Source: Bradyrhizobium icense (GTDB lineage: Bacteria > Pseudomonadota > Alphaproteobacteria > Rhizobiales > Xanthobacteraceae). From it: a stretch of 64,000 nt of DNA. Of this stretch, positions 52,034 through 61,298 are shown piece after piece. The notes under the pieces were generated by a model. The model was not told the origin of the DNA. It did not search any database and saw nothing but the letters and a program-made list of their open reading frames with translations. Position numbers and translations under genes: made by a program. Position 1 is the first letter of the stretch. Each line of letters starts with the position of its first letter. The DNA is taken from assembly GCF_001693385.1 (NCBI RefSeq), contig NZ_CP016428.1, positions 372,001 to 436,000 on the forward strand, written 5' to 3'.

Positions 52034-53236
52034 ATGAAGGCTTTGCGTTCGCCGGCACGCTCGGGATCATACGGCACCGCCGCACAGAGAGGCGCCGCTG
52101 CCTGCCGTGCAGCTTTCGCAATCGCGGCGATGGCTATCTTAAGTGCCTGCGAACAAAATACTTTTGTTCCGCCTCCGCCGCCGAAGGTCGAAGTCGCGGT
52201 GCCGGTGCAGCGGCCCTTCACGCGCTATCTGGAAGCGACCGGCAACACGACGGCGATCAAGAATGTCGATCTGGTCGCGCGTGTGCAGGGCTTTCTGCAA
52301 TCGATCAACTACAAGGACGGCGCCTTCGTGAAGGAGGGCACATCCCTGTTCACGATCGAGCCCGATACCTACAAGCTGAAGCTCGAACAGGCGCAGGCGG
52401 CGGAAACCGGCGCGCAGGCATCGCTGCGACAGGCAGAGGCGGACTTCAAGCGCCAGCAGGAATTGGTCCAGCGACAAGCCGTTTCGCAGGCCACGCTGGA
52501 TACTTCCACTTCTAACCGCGACAACGCGCAGGCCAACCTGCTGCAGGCGCAGGTCAATACCAAGATTGCAGCGGTCAATTACGGTTATACCAATGTAGTC
52601 GCGCCGTTCGACGGTGTCGTCAGCGCCCATCTCGTCTCTATAGGCGAACTGGTCGGCGCGTCGTCGCCGACGCAGCTCGCCACCATCGTGGCGCTCGACC
52701 CGATCTACGTGAATTTCAACGTCAACGAACAGGACGTGCTGCGGATCCGTGAGGAAGCCCGCCGGCGCGGCATGACGCCTGACGATATCAGGCAGTTACC
52801 GGTCGAGGTCGGATTGCAGACCGAGACCGGCTTTCCGCACAAGGGCAAGCTCGACTATGCTGCCACGACGCTGAACCAGTCGACCGGTACCCTTCCGGTG
52901 CGTGGCGTGCTGCCCAACGCAGACCGCGCGCTGCTGCCGGGATTCTTCGTCCGGGTCCGCGTGCCAGTGGATCAGGTGCAGAACGCGCTGTTCGTGCCTG
53001 ACGTCGCGCTCGGCAGCGATCAGGCCGGACGCTACGTGCTGGTCGTGAACGGCGAAAATGTCGTCGAGCAGCGCAAGGTGCGCGTCGGCCCGCTGGACGG
53101 TGAGCTGCGCGTTATCGAGGAAGGCCTGAAGCCCGACGACCGCGTGATCACCACCGGGCTGTTGCGCGCGATCCCCGGCCAGAAGGTCGATCCGCAACTG
53201 AAAATAGTCGAAGCGCAGCCGGCGTCGGCCAGGTAG
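52034..53236 (+). CDS. RND efflux periplasmic adaptor (MFP), lipoprotein
   Basis: A 400-residue membrane-fusion protein. Lipobox AILSAC gives acylated Cys39. Then the beta-barrel/lipoyl/hairpin plan: FTRYLEATGNTTAIKNVDLV (lipoyl half), an alpha-hairpin (about 115-170), VNYGYTNVVAPFDGVVSAHL (second lipoyl half) and a C-terminal beta-barrel with PGFFVRVRVPV. It links the RND pump encoded 9 nt downstream to an outer-membrane channel. No TolC-like gene is in the window. Confidence 0.93.
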   Translation: MKALRSPARSGSYGTAAQRGAAACRAAFAIAAMAILSACEQNTFVPPPPPKVEVAVPVQRPFTRYLEATGNTTAIKNVDLVARVQGFLQSINYKDGAFVKEGTSLFTIEPDTYKLKLEQAQAAETGAQASLRQAEADFKRQQELVQRQAVSQATLDTSTSNRDNAQANLLQAQVNTKIAAVNYGYTNVVAPFDGVVSAHLVSIGELVGASSPTQLATIVALDPIYVNFNVNEQDVLRIREEARRRGMTPDDIRQLPVEVGLQTETGFPHKGKLDYAATTLNQSTGTLPVRGVLPNADRALLPGFFVRVRVPVDQVQNALFVPDVALGSDQAGRYVLVVNGENVVEQRKVRVGPLDGELRVIEEGLKPDDRVITTGLLRAIPGQKVDPQLKIVEAQPASAR

Positions 53237-53245
53237 GAGCCGGCC

Positions 53246-56200
53246 ATGATCTCAAAATTTTTCATCGAGCGGCCGGTTCTTTCCAACGTCATCGCGATCC
53301 TGATGATCCTGATCGGCGGCGTCAGCCTGTTCCGGCTTGCGGTCGCGCAATACCCGGATGTCGTGCCGCCCACGGTGCAGGTCACCACCCGCTATCCCGG
53401 CGCCAGCGCCAAAACCGTGATCGACACGGTGGCGCTGCCGATCGAGCAGCAGGTCAATGGCGTCGAGGATATGCTCTACATGCAGTCCTACAGCGGCGCC
53501 GACGGCTCCTATTCGCTGACGGTGACTTTCAAGATCGGCACCGATCTCAACTTCGCGCAGGTGCTGGTGCAGAACCGGGTGTCGAGCGCGCTGTCGCAAC
53601 TGCCGCAATCGGTGCAGAACCAGGGCGTCACTGTGCAGAAGAGGTCGACGGCGATCCTGCTGTTCGTGACGTTGACGTCGCCGAAAGCGACCTACGACAG
53701 TCTGTTCCTGAGCAATTTCGCCACGATCAACATTCGCGACGAGCTCTCGCGCCTGCCCGGCGTCGGCAACGTCACCGTGTTCGGCGCCGGCCAGTATTCG
53801 ATGCGGGTCTGGCTCGATCCGAACAAGCTGCAGGCGCGCAACCTGATGCCGCAGGACGTGATTTCGGCGATCCAGCAACAGAGCCAGCAGGTCACCGCGG
53901 GCCAGGTCGGCGCGCCACCGGCGCCTGCAGGGCAGGCTTTCCAGTACACGCTGAACGTCAGCGGGCGGCTCGACGACACCAGCGAGTTCGAGAACGTGAT
54001 CGTCAAGACCGGCAACAGCGGCGATGTCACCCGTGTGCGTGACGTCGGCTGGGTGGAGCTGGGCGCCCAGACCTACAGCCAGATGTTCTCGCTCAACAAC
54101 AAGCCGGCCACCGGCATCGGCGTGTTCCAGTCGCCGGGCGCCAACGCGCTCGAAGTCGAGCAGGCGGTTCAGAGAAAAATGGCGGAGTTGGCGAAGGGAT
54201 TTCCGCAGGACATCAAGTACGACACGCCGTTCGACACCACCAAGTTCGTCTCCGAATCGATCAATGAGGTCTACAAGACGCTGGTCGAGGCCGGCTTGCT
54301 CGTGCTGATCGTGATCCTGATCTTCCTGCAGGACTGGCGCGCCATGCTGGTGCCGGCGACGACGGTGCCGGTGACCATCATCGGTGCGTTCGCGGCGATG
54401 GCGGCGCTCGGTTTCACGGTCAACATCTCGACGCTGTTTGCGATCGTACTGGCGATCGGCATCGTGGTCGACGACGCCATCGTCGTGGTCGAAGGCGCGG
54501 CCCATAATATCGAGAAGGGAATGTCCGGCCATGACGCCGCGATCAGCGCGATGGACGCGCTGTTTGCGCCGATCATCGGCATTACGCTGGTGCTGATCTC
54601 GGTATTCTTGCCCTCTGCGTTCCTGCCGGGACTGACCGGGCGGATGTACGCGCAGTTCGCGCTGGTCATTGCCGCCACCGCGCTGCTCAGCGCCATTAAT
54701 GCGGCGACGCTGAAGCCGACGCAGTGCGCGTTGTGGCTACGCCGGCCGGCGCCCCCGGAGCAGCGCAACTTTTTCTATCGCGGCTTCAATAGGGTCTATA
54801 ACCGGCTCGATGCCTGGTATGGCCGGCTGATCGGCCGGCTGGTCGCGCACAGCAACATATCTGTCATCTGCGCGTTGATCCTGATCGCAATCGGTGGTTA
54901 CGGCCTGTCGCGGGTGCCGACCGGCTTTATCCCGATCGAGGACCAGGGCTATCTGCTGGTGGCCGTGCAACTGCCCGACGGCGCGTCGCTGGATCGAACC
55001 CAGCGCGTGCTAACGCGGGTCAGCGACATCAGTGGAAAGACCGCGGGCGTCGAGCAGGTGATCACCATCGCCGGCATTTCCGCGCTCGACAATTCCTCCA
55101 GCCTCGCCAATGCGGGCGTGGCCTATCTGATCCTGAAGGAGTGGAGCGCGCGCGGCGAAGGCGAGGACCTGCGATCGCTGTTCGTCGGCCTGAACGAGAA
55201 GCTGTCCGTCATCGAGGAGGCGCGGATCCTGGTGGTGCCGCCGCCGCCGATCCAGGGCATCGGCAATGCCGCCGGCTTTGCGATGCAGGTGCAGCTCCGC
55301 GACGGCAATTCCGATTTCAGCAAGCTGCAAGCGATTACCGGGGCCGTCGTTTCCAATGCGTCGACGCAGAGCGCGCTGCAGCGGGTCAGTTCGCCTTTCC
55401 GCTCGATGGTGCCGCAGTTCGACGTCGAGGTGGACCGGGTCAAGGCCCAGACCATGCATGTCACGACCGACCAGGTGTTCTCGACATTGTCGTCCTACAT
55501 GGGGTCGAGCTACGTCAACCAGTTCAACAAGTTCGGCCGCACCTTCCAGGTCTACACGCAGGGCGATGCGCAATTCCGGCTGACGCCGCGCGACATCGAA
55601 AGGCTGACGGTGCGCAACAGCCAGGGCGACATGATCCCGCTCGGCGCGGTGGCGAAGATCACGCCGGCGGTCGGACCGTCGTTGATCAGCCTGTACAATC
55701 TCTATCCATCGGCAACCGTCATCGGGCTGCCGGCCACGGGTTACAGCTCCGGCCAGTCGATGAATCTGATGGAGGAGATCGCCGCCAAGACGCTGCCGGC
55801 GGGCACCGGCTTCGAGTGGACTGCGATGTCGTATCAGGAGAAGGTCGTCGGCGGGCAGATTTACTGGGCATTCGGCCTGGCACTGCTCTTAGTGTATCTC
55901 GTTCTGGCCGGGCAATATGAGAGCTGGTACGCGCCGGCCTCGGTCATTCTCGCGGTACCGCTGTCACTGCTCGGGCCGATGCTGGTTCTGAGCGGGCTAA
56001 GAATCGAGAACAACCTCTATACCCAGATCGGGATCATCCTCTTGATCGCGCTGTCGGCCAAGAACGCGATCCTGATCGTCGAGGTGGCGCTCGAACTCCA
56101 CGTGCGCAACCGCAAGCCCTTGTTGGAATCCGCCGTCGAGGCAGCGCGCGCCCGCTTCCGTCCGATCCTGATGACGTCGTTCGCGTTCATCCTCGGCGTC

Positions 56201-56419
56201 GTGCCGCTGGTGCTCGCCACCGGCGCAGGAGCTAATGCGCGGAGGTCGATCGGCATCACCGTGTTTTCGGGCATGCTGGCGTCAACGTGCCTGGCGGTGC
56301 TGTTCGTGCCGACGTTCTTCGTCGTGATCCAGCGGTTCGAGAACTGGCTGAAGGAGCGGAAGGCGAAGAAGGCGGGCGGCGTGCAGGCGGCGCCACAAAC
56401 GACGGGTGCGGGGCACTAG
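53246..56419 (+). CDS. RND (HAE-1) efflux pump inner-membrane subunit
   Basis: A 1057-residue pump of the AcrB type, the normal length. Seen: FFIERPVLSNVIAILMILIG at helix 1, VTTRYPGASAKTVIDTVALP in the porter domain, AIGIVVDDAIVVVEG in helix 4 with the proton-relay Asp pair, and a second half starting near residue 535. It exports hydrophobic compounds driven by the proton gradient together with the adaptor at 52034. No local regulator gene was seen. The C-terminal tail is Lys/Gly/Thr-rich. Confidence 0.96.
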   Translation: MISKFFIERPVLSNVIAILMILIGGVSLFRLAVAQYPDVVPPTVQVTTRYPGASAKTVIDTVALPIEQQVNGVEDMLYMQSYSGADGSYSLTVTFKIGTDLNFAQVLVQNRVSSALSQLPQSVQNQGVTVQKRSTAILLFVTLTSPKATYDSLFLSNFATINIRDELSRLPGVGNVTVFGAGQYSMRVWLDPNKLQARNLMPQDVISAIQQQSQQVTAGQVGAPPAPAGQAFQYTLNVSGRLDDTSEFENVIVKTGNSGDVTRVRDVGWVELGAQTYSQMFSLNNKPATGIGVFQSPGANALEVEQAVQRKMAELAKGFPQDIKYDTPFDTTKFVSESINEVYKTLVEAGLLVLIVILIFLQDWRAMLVPATTVPVTIIGAFAAMAALGFTVNISTLFAIVLAIGIVVDDAIVVVEGAAHNIEKGMSGHDAAISAMDALFAPIIGITLVLISVFLPSAFLPGLTGRMYAQFALVIAATALLSAINAATLKPTQCALWLRRPAPPEQRNFFYRGFNRVYNRLDAWYGRLIGRLVAHSNISVICALILIAIGGYGLSRVPTGFIPIEDQGYLLVAVQLPDGASLDRTQRVLTRVSDISGKTAGVEQVITIAGISALDNSSSLANAGVAYLILKEWSARGEGEDLRSLFVGLNEKLSVIEEARILVVPPPPIQGIGNAAGFAMQVQLRDGNSDFSKLQAITGAVVSNASTQSALQRVSSPFRSMVPQFDVEVDRVKAQTMHVTTDQVFSTLSSYMGSSYVNQFNKFGRTFQVYTQGDAQFRLTPRDIERLTVRNSQGDMIPLGAVAKITPAVGPSLISLYNLYPSATVIGLPATGYSSGQSMNLMEEIAAKTLPAGTGFEWTAMSYQEKVVGGQIYWAFGLALLLVYLVLAGQYESWYAPASVILAVPLSLLGPMLVLSGLRIENNLYTQIGIILLIALSAKNAILIVEVALELHVRNRKPLLESAVEAARARFRPILMTSFAFILGVVPLVLATGAGANARRSIGITVFSGMLASTCLAVLFVPTFFVVIQRFENWLKERKAKKAGGVQAAPQTTGAGH

Positions 56420-56423
56420 CGAC

Positions 56424-56568
56424 GTCGTCCCGGCCAAGCGAAGCGCGAGCCGGGACCCATCATCACCGCATGTGGTTTGGCGACGAGCTGGAACTCCAGC
56501 TCGCTATAACCATGAAAGCATAACCATGAAAGCCTGTGGTTATGGGTCCCTGCGTTCGCAGGGACGAC
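56424..56568. repeat. Palindromic repeat family A, copy 8
   Basis: GTCGTCCCGGCCAAGCGAAG .. GCCGGGACCCATCATCAC at the left; GTGGTTATGGGTCCCTGCGT .. GCAGGGACGAC at the right, with the 11-mer AACCATGAAAG duplicated at 56508-56518 and 56522-56532. Between convergent stops at 56419 and 56586. Confidence 0.9.
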
Positions 56569-56585
56569 AGTTGATAGAACCAGGC

Positions 56586-57587
56586 CTACACCCTCACCAT
56601 CCGCTTGCCGCGGTTCTCGCCGGCGAGCAAACCGATCAATGCCTTCGGCGTGTTCTCGATTCCCTCGATCACGTCCTCCTGCACCTTCAATTTGCCTGAT
56701 GCGACCCAGGACTGCAGGTCGGCGAGCGCTGTGGCGCTCTGGTCCATGAAATCCATCACGATGAAGCCCTGCATGACGAGGCGCTTCACCACGAGCAGAC
56801 CGGGCACGCCGCGCGGGCCGTGGGCCGACGGCACGCCGTCATATTGCGAGATCGCGCCGCAGCAGGCGATGCGGCCGCGGTTGTTCATCAGCGCAAGGCA
56901 GGCTTCGAGGATTTCGCCGCCGACATTGTCGAAGTACACGTCGATGCCCTTCGGTGCAGCGGCGCGCAGCGCCTTGAAGGTGGCGCCGTCCTTGTAATCG
57001 ACGGCGGCGTCGAAGCCGAGCTCGGAAGTCAGCCACTTGCATTTCTCCTTGCCGCCGGCGATCCCGATGACGTTGCAACCCTTGATCTTGGCGATCTGCC
57101 CGACGATCGATCCGACGGAGCCGGCGGCAGCCGACACGACGACGGTTTCACCTTCCTTCGGCCTGCCGACATGCAACAGACCGAAATAGGCGGTGAGGCC
57201 GGCAATGCCATAGACGCTGAGCAGATGCGTCATGGGCTCCATCTTCGGCATCTTGTTCAGATGCTTTGCCGGCACGGCTGCATAGTCCTGCCAACCGGTG
57301 TCGCCGAACACGAGATCGCCTGGCGCGAGGCTTGGAGCCTTCGAGGCGATGACCTCCGCGATGCTGCCGCCGGCCATCACCGTGTTGGCTTCGACGGCGG
57401 CGCGATAGGTGGCGCCGTGCATCCACGCGCGGTTAGCGGCATCCAGCGAGATATAGCGCGTCCGCACCAGCGCCTCGCCATCCTTCGGCTCGGGAATGCT
57501 CCCGTTGACCATCTTGAAGTGCTCAAGTCCCAGCTTGCCGGTCGGTTTCTCGATCAGCAGAATCTGACGGTTGACGGTGTCGCTCAT
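56586..57587 (-). CDS. NADP-dependent MDR-family oxidoreductase (CurA/leukotriene-B4 reductase type)
   Basis: A 333-residue zinc-independent medium-chain reductase: EALVRTRYISLDAANRAWM, VFGDTGWQDYAAV, then the dinucleotide motif SAAAGSVGSIVGQIAK and IGIAGGKEKCKW with the basic residues that favour NADPH. CurA-type enzymes reduce enones. The start at 57587 (MSDTVNRQ) is supported by the family N-terminus; open frame continues upstream without homology. GGGAGAG lies upstream. Confidence 0.92.
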   Translation of the reverse strand: MSDTVNRQILLIEKPTGKLGLEHFKMVNGSIPEPKDGEALVRTRYISLDAANRAWMHGATYRAAVEANTVMAGGSIAEVIASKAPSLAPGDLVFGDTGWQDYAAVPAKHLNKMPKMEPMTHLLSVYGIAGLTAYFGLLHVGRPKEGETVVVSAAAGSVGSIVGQIAKIKGCNVIGIAGGKEKCKWLTSELGFDAAVDYKDGATFKALRAAAPKGIDVYFDNVGGEILEACLALMNNRGRIACCGAISQYDGVPSAHGPRGVPGLLVVKRLVMQGFIVMDFMDQSATALADLQSWVASGKLKVQEDVIEGIENTPKALIGLLAGENRGKRMVRV

Positions 57588-57678
57588 GACGTTCTCTCCC
57601 CTCGGTGTCGCATTCTGGCGCTCTTCGGATATGCTGATCGCAGACAAGCCGTTCGACTGCACGGATTGTGCGCCAGGT

Positions 57679-58995
57679 TCAGAAAAACTCCAAATCTTCC
57701 GCGTGGCCACCCTTTGCGACGGTCGCATATTCGATCGCCAGGAATAATCCGCCTGCGACGTATACTTTTCGCTTCTGCGCCCGAGCCATCTCCTGCGAGA
57801 GCCGCACCGCATCCGCGATTGTCGCGGCGACATGAACGTTCGCTTCGGGATTGCCGAGCCGCGCTGTCGCAGCGATGGCTTGCGCGTCGGCGCCCTTGTG
57901 ATGCGCTGCCGTGCAGATGATGGTGTCAAATGAGGGCGCCAGCCCGCCGACGATCTGCTCGGCCTTTTTGTCGCGTGAGGCGCCGGTGACGAGAATCCAA
58001 TCGTCGGCCCCATGGATTGCCGTGAGGCTCGCCAGGGATTGCCGGATGCCGTCCGGCGTGTGGCCGACGTCGATCACGGTGAGCGGGGCTTGCTGAATGA
58101 TCTCGAGGCGGCCGGGCCATCGCGCGTCCCGCAGGCCAGAACGGATGGCGGCTTCGACCCGCTCGGGAGACTTGCGCGGCTGCTCGCGTTGCAGCCAGAG
58201 CAGGAACAGCGTTGTTGCGATGGCGGCGTTGTTGAACTGAAACGCGCCGGGCAGGCCCAACTGGATGCGGCGAAAATCATGATAGCCGAACTGGAAATCG
58301 ACATGCTGCCCCGACGCGGATTGGGCCTCGTTGTCGACACTGATCTCGTCGCGGACGAACAGCGGGGTGCAGCCGCGCCAGCGGTTATACTCGACGAGAT
58401 GCCGTCGCAGGTCGCGGCAGTTCTCACCATAGATAATCGTGCCGCCGGCGGCGCAGGCGTCGCTCTTGTCGGACGCGATCAGTTCGAGCGAGTTTCCGAG
58501 CAGTTCGATATGCTCGTAATCGACCGAAGTGACGCAGGTCTCGCGCGCGCCGATCAGGCGGACCGGATCGTAGCGTCCGCCGATGCCGGCTTCGAACACC
58601 GCGAAATCGCATTGGCTCTTCTGGAAGTGCAAGCAGGCGAGCGCGAACAGCGCCTCGAAAGCACCGAATTGTTCACCGCGGCGGCTCGATACGTCGGCGA
58701 TCATGGCCTCGACCTGACGCTTTAGACGGGCGAGCGAGTCATCGTCGATTTCGACGTCGTCGACCTGTATCCGTTCGTTGAAACGAAACAGATGCGGCGA
58801 CGCGAAGAGACCCGTGCGCAAACCGTAAGCGCGGCCGATTCGAGCGCACATCGCCGCGGTGCTGCCCTTGCCATTCGAGCCGGTCACCACCACCGATATG
58901 CGCCGCAACCGTGCGCGATCGACGGCCAGCATGTCCAACAGGTCCGCCATCCGCGCGAGGCAGATGCCATCGCCATATTTCGGCAGATCGAACAC
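57679..58995 (-). CDS. FolC-like Mur ligase
   Basis: A 438-residue Mur-ligase-fold amide synthetase: Walker A GSNGKGST (39-46), SPHLFRFNERIQVDD, FEAGIGGRYDPVRLIGA and VTSVDYEHIELLGNSLELIA followed by SDKSD, where Lys matches the modified Lys of FolC; then VIDVGHTPDGIRQS. It therefore looks like folylpolyglutamate synthase, but it is paired with an ATP-grasp gene, not accD. GTG start at 58995 overlaps the ATP-grasp stop by 1 nt (TAGTG). Such a ligase joins an amino acid to a carboxyl group using ATP; the substrate is unknown. Confidence 0.88.
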   Translation of the reverse strand: MFDLPKYGDGICLARMADLLDMLAVDRARLRRISVVVTGSNGKGSTAAMCARIGRAYGLRTGLFASPHLFRFNERIQVDDVEIDDDSLARLKRQVEAMIADVSSRRGEQFGAFEALFALACLHFQKSQCDFAVFEAGIGGRYDPVRLIGARETCVTSVDYEHIELLGNSLELIASDKSDACAAGGTIIYGENCRDLRRHLVEYNRWRGCTPLFVRDEISVDNEAQSASGQHVDFQFGYHDFRRIQLGLPGAFQFNNAAIATTLFLLWLQREQPRKSPERVEAAIRSGLRDARWPGRLEIIQQAPLTVIDVGHTPDGIRQSLASLTAIHGADDWILVTGASRDKKAEQIVGGLAPSFDTIICTAAHHKGADAQAIAATARLGNPEANVHVAATIADAVRLSQEMARAQKRKVYVAGGLFLAIEYATVAKGGHAEDLEFF

Positions 58996-59993
58996 TACAG
59001 CAACCCCATGGCGGTGAAGGTGTGATGCCAGATTTTCAGGATCAAGTCGCCGCGATCGGAATCTTCCAATAGCCGGATTGACGGGTTGGAATTGACCTCG
59101 ATGACTTGCATGGAATCAGGCTGGCCAGCGATATCGACGAACATGTCGATGGCAGCGACGCGAAGTCCGATCGCGCGCGCAGCCTGCCTCGCCAGCGTGA
59201 CGGCCTGTTCGGACGGTGCGTCCACCAACGCCATCGTGCCGCCGGCGCTCAGATTCATGCGTCCGGGGATCTCGCGGCGTTCTCCCTTCGCCGGCACGGC
59301 ATCGAGCGATGGATCGCCGGTCGGCAGTGAAGCGGGTGACAGCCCGCGGGCACGCAGGGCATCGTTGTGGGCGGCAAGCAGTGCACGCATGGTGTGCACG
59401 CCGTCGCCTGCGATCGACGGCGGATATTTTCGCGCGCAATAGAGCGCGTCATCGTCGAGCAGGAAGACGCGATACTCTGTGCCATCAATGATCGGCTGGA
59501 TCAGGACCGCGTCGTAATATTTCGCCACGTCACCGAGATGGCGAACGAGCGCCGCTTCGCCGTGAACGGCTTGCGCGAAATCGCCGCGCGACCCCGTGAG
59601 CGGCTTGACGAAGGCCGATCCACCCAATGCCTTGAAGCATGCAATCGCGTCGCTGCGCTCATGGCCCGCCGGGCGATGGGCGCGGTGGCGGTCGTGCAGG
59701 AAGAAATATTCACCCGCGAGAGCCGGCACGCCGGCGTTTCGCAGAATCTTGCTTGCGAAATGTTTGTCGGACGCCAGCGTCGAAGCGGTGGCGTTGTTCT
59801 GCGGATACCAGGAGCAGCGGCCGGAGCCGAAATGGACCAGCCTGTCGCGCGAAGCGACGCTGAAGATCAACCCCGATCCGCCGTCGAGGTCGCGAAACGC
59901 CAGTCCGAATTCGGCGCAGGCAAATTCCGCATAGACCGCCTGGTCCGGATAGAAGCCTGGTTTTCCCTTTCGAAACTCAGTTGGGCTTCGCAT
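58995..59993 (-). CDS. ATP-grasp ligase, cyanophycin-synthetase-like
   Basis: A 332-residue ATP-grasp protein. Seen: Lys77 (LASDKHFAS) and Lys130 (AFVKPLTGSRG) as ATP ligands, GTEYRVFLLDDDALYCARKY, SIAGDGVHTMRAL as in the ATP-grasp domains of cyanophycin synthetase and GshF, and the metal-binding Asp283, Glu299 and Asn301 (IEVNSNPSIRLL). With the Mur ligase encoded next it reproduces the domain pair of cyanophycin synthetase CphA in two separate proteins. CphA itself is about 870 residues, against 332 + 438 here; the N-terminal domain of CphA is not evident. First gene of the operon, divergent from fpr. Confidence 0.88.
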   Translation of the reverse strand: MRSPTEFRKGKPGFYPDQAVYAEFACAEFGLAFRDLDGGSGLIFSVASRDRLVHFGSGRCSWYPQNNATASTLASDKHFASKILRNAGVPALAGEYFFLHDRHRAHRPAGHERSDAIACFKALGGSAFVKPLTGSRGDFAQAVHGEAALVRHLGDVAKYYDAVLIQPIIDGTEYRVFLLDDDALYCARKYPPSIAGDGVHTMRALLAAHNDALRARGLSPASLPTGDPSLDAVPAKGERREIPGRMNLSAGGTMALVDAPSEQAVTLARQAARAIGLRVAAIDMFVDIAGQPDSMQVIEVNSNPSIRLLEDSDRGDLILKIWHHTFTAMGLL

Positions 59994-60282
59994 GCGATCT
60001 CTTTTGAAACGTTCTTAATTCTACGTAGTCTTTTATTGCCAGATCGGCGCCGAATTCAGCAAGTTAATTGCGCGAGAAAGCATTAACGAAGCCGATCGAA
60101 CCTTTTTGCAAAATGGACCGACAGCCATTCCGAGTTCTCAATTGTGCTGCAGGTCATATTGACTATGTGTCTCCTGTGCGCAAATGAAGCGCCAAATTGC
60201 CGATGATTTCGCTGATTTTTGGCACTTCGAGGCCCGAAGACCGAAACGTTCTACACCGAGACGTCAGGAAAAATGAAAACAC

Positions 60283-61056
60283 ATGAGCGCGTTCTATAGA
60301 GAGAAGGTTCTTTCCGTTCGCCACTGGACCGATACGCTTTTCAGCTTCCGGGCCACCCGCGATTCCGGTTTCCGCTTCCAGAACGGCCAGTTCGCGATGA
60401 TCGGCCTCGAAGTCGAGGGCCGGCCGCTACTGCGCGCCTACAGCATGGCGAGCGCCAATCACGAGGAAGAACTCGAATTCTTCTCCATCAAGGTCGCGGA
60501 CGGGCCGCTGACCTCGAAACTGCAAAAGATCCGCGAAGGCGACGAGATTCTGGTCGGCCGCAAGGCGACCGGCACGCTGATCACCGACAATCTGATTCCG
60601 GGCAAGCGCCTGCTGCTGCTCTCGACCGGCACGGGACTGGCGCCGTTCGCCAGCCTGATCAAGGATCCCGACGTCTATGAGCGGTTCGAGACCATCGTGC
60701 TCGTGCACGGTTGCCGTCAGGTTTCCGAACTTGCTTACGGTGAAGAACTGGTCGCCAAGCTGCGCGACGACGAGCTGTTCGGGCCGCTGTTGTCGGAGAA
60801 GCTCCTGTATTATCCGACCGTGACCCGCGAGCCGTTCCGCAATCGCGGCCGTATCACCGACCTGATCTCATCCGAGCAGTTGTTCAACGACATCCATCAG
60901 TCGCCGCTCGATATCGAGACCGATCGCATCATGATGTGCGGCAGCCCGGCCATGCTGGAAGAGCTGAAGCAGATGTTCGAATCCGGCGGCTTCATCGAAG
61001 GCAGCGGCAACACGCCCGGCCATTTCGTGATCGAAAAAGCGTTCGTCGAGCGCTGA
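60283..61056 (+). CDS. fpr: Ferredoxin-NADP reductase
   Basis: A 257-residue FAD protein of bacterial subclass FPR: RAYSMAS (FAD binding), LLLSTGTGLAPFASLIKD (NADP binding), VHGCRQ and MMCGSPAML, with the C-terminal EKAFVER typical of alphaproteobacterial enzymes. It transfers electrons between NADPH and ferredoxin or flavodoxin, often in oxidative-stress defence. The 289-nt spacer to the divergent ATP-grasp operon is AT-richer than average and probably holds both promoters, but I cannot assign them. Confidence 0.94.
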   Translation: MSAFYREKVLSVRHWTDTLFSFRATRDSGFRFQNGQFAMIGLEVEGRPLLRAYSMASANHEEELEFFSIKVADGPLTSKLQKIREGDEILVGRKATGTLITDNLIPGKRLLLLSTGTGLAPFASLIKDPDVYERFETIVLVHGCRQVSELAYGEELVAKLRDDELFGPLLSEKLLYYPTVTREPFRNRGRITDLISSEQLFNDIHQSPLDIETDRIMMCGSPAMLEELKQMFESGGFIEGSGNTPGHFVIEKAFVER

Positions 61057-61078
61057 TTCCATCGCAGCCTTGTCCATT

Positions 61079-61195
61079 GTCGTCCCGGCCTTGAGCCGGG
61101 ACCCGGCCACCAATGCATGTAATGAGCCGCGTTGGGACCGCCCCCGACACGACGATTGGCGTTTGTGGTTATGGATCCGCGTTCGCAGGGACGAC
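61079..61195. repeat. Palindromic repeat family A, copy 9
   Basis: GTCGTCCCGGCCTTGAGCCG then GGACCC at the left, GTGGTTATGGATCCGCG .. CGCAGGGACGAC at the right; middle part diverged. Between fpr (+, ends 61056) and the patatin gene (+). Confidence 0.85.
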
Positions 61196-61298
61196 GTCTG
61201 ATACATCGTCGTTCGCGGCCCAGTAGCCCGCCCCGGTCCCCCGCTGCTATGATTGCTCCCGAACGTCTCGCGGCGTGCGACGATGAAGGAGTGTGTGC

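Noticed and set aside
57679..58995. Calling the Mur ligase simply folC
   Set aside because: FolC is normally beside accD in this group, and this gene is instead fused by overlap to a CphA-like ATP-grasp gene; motif similarity alone does not show folate activity.
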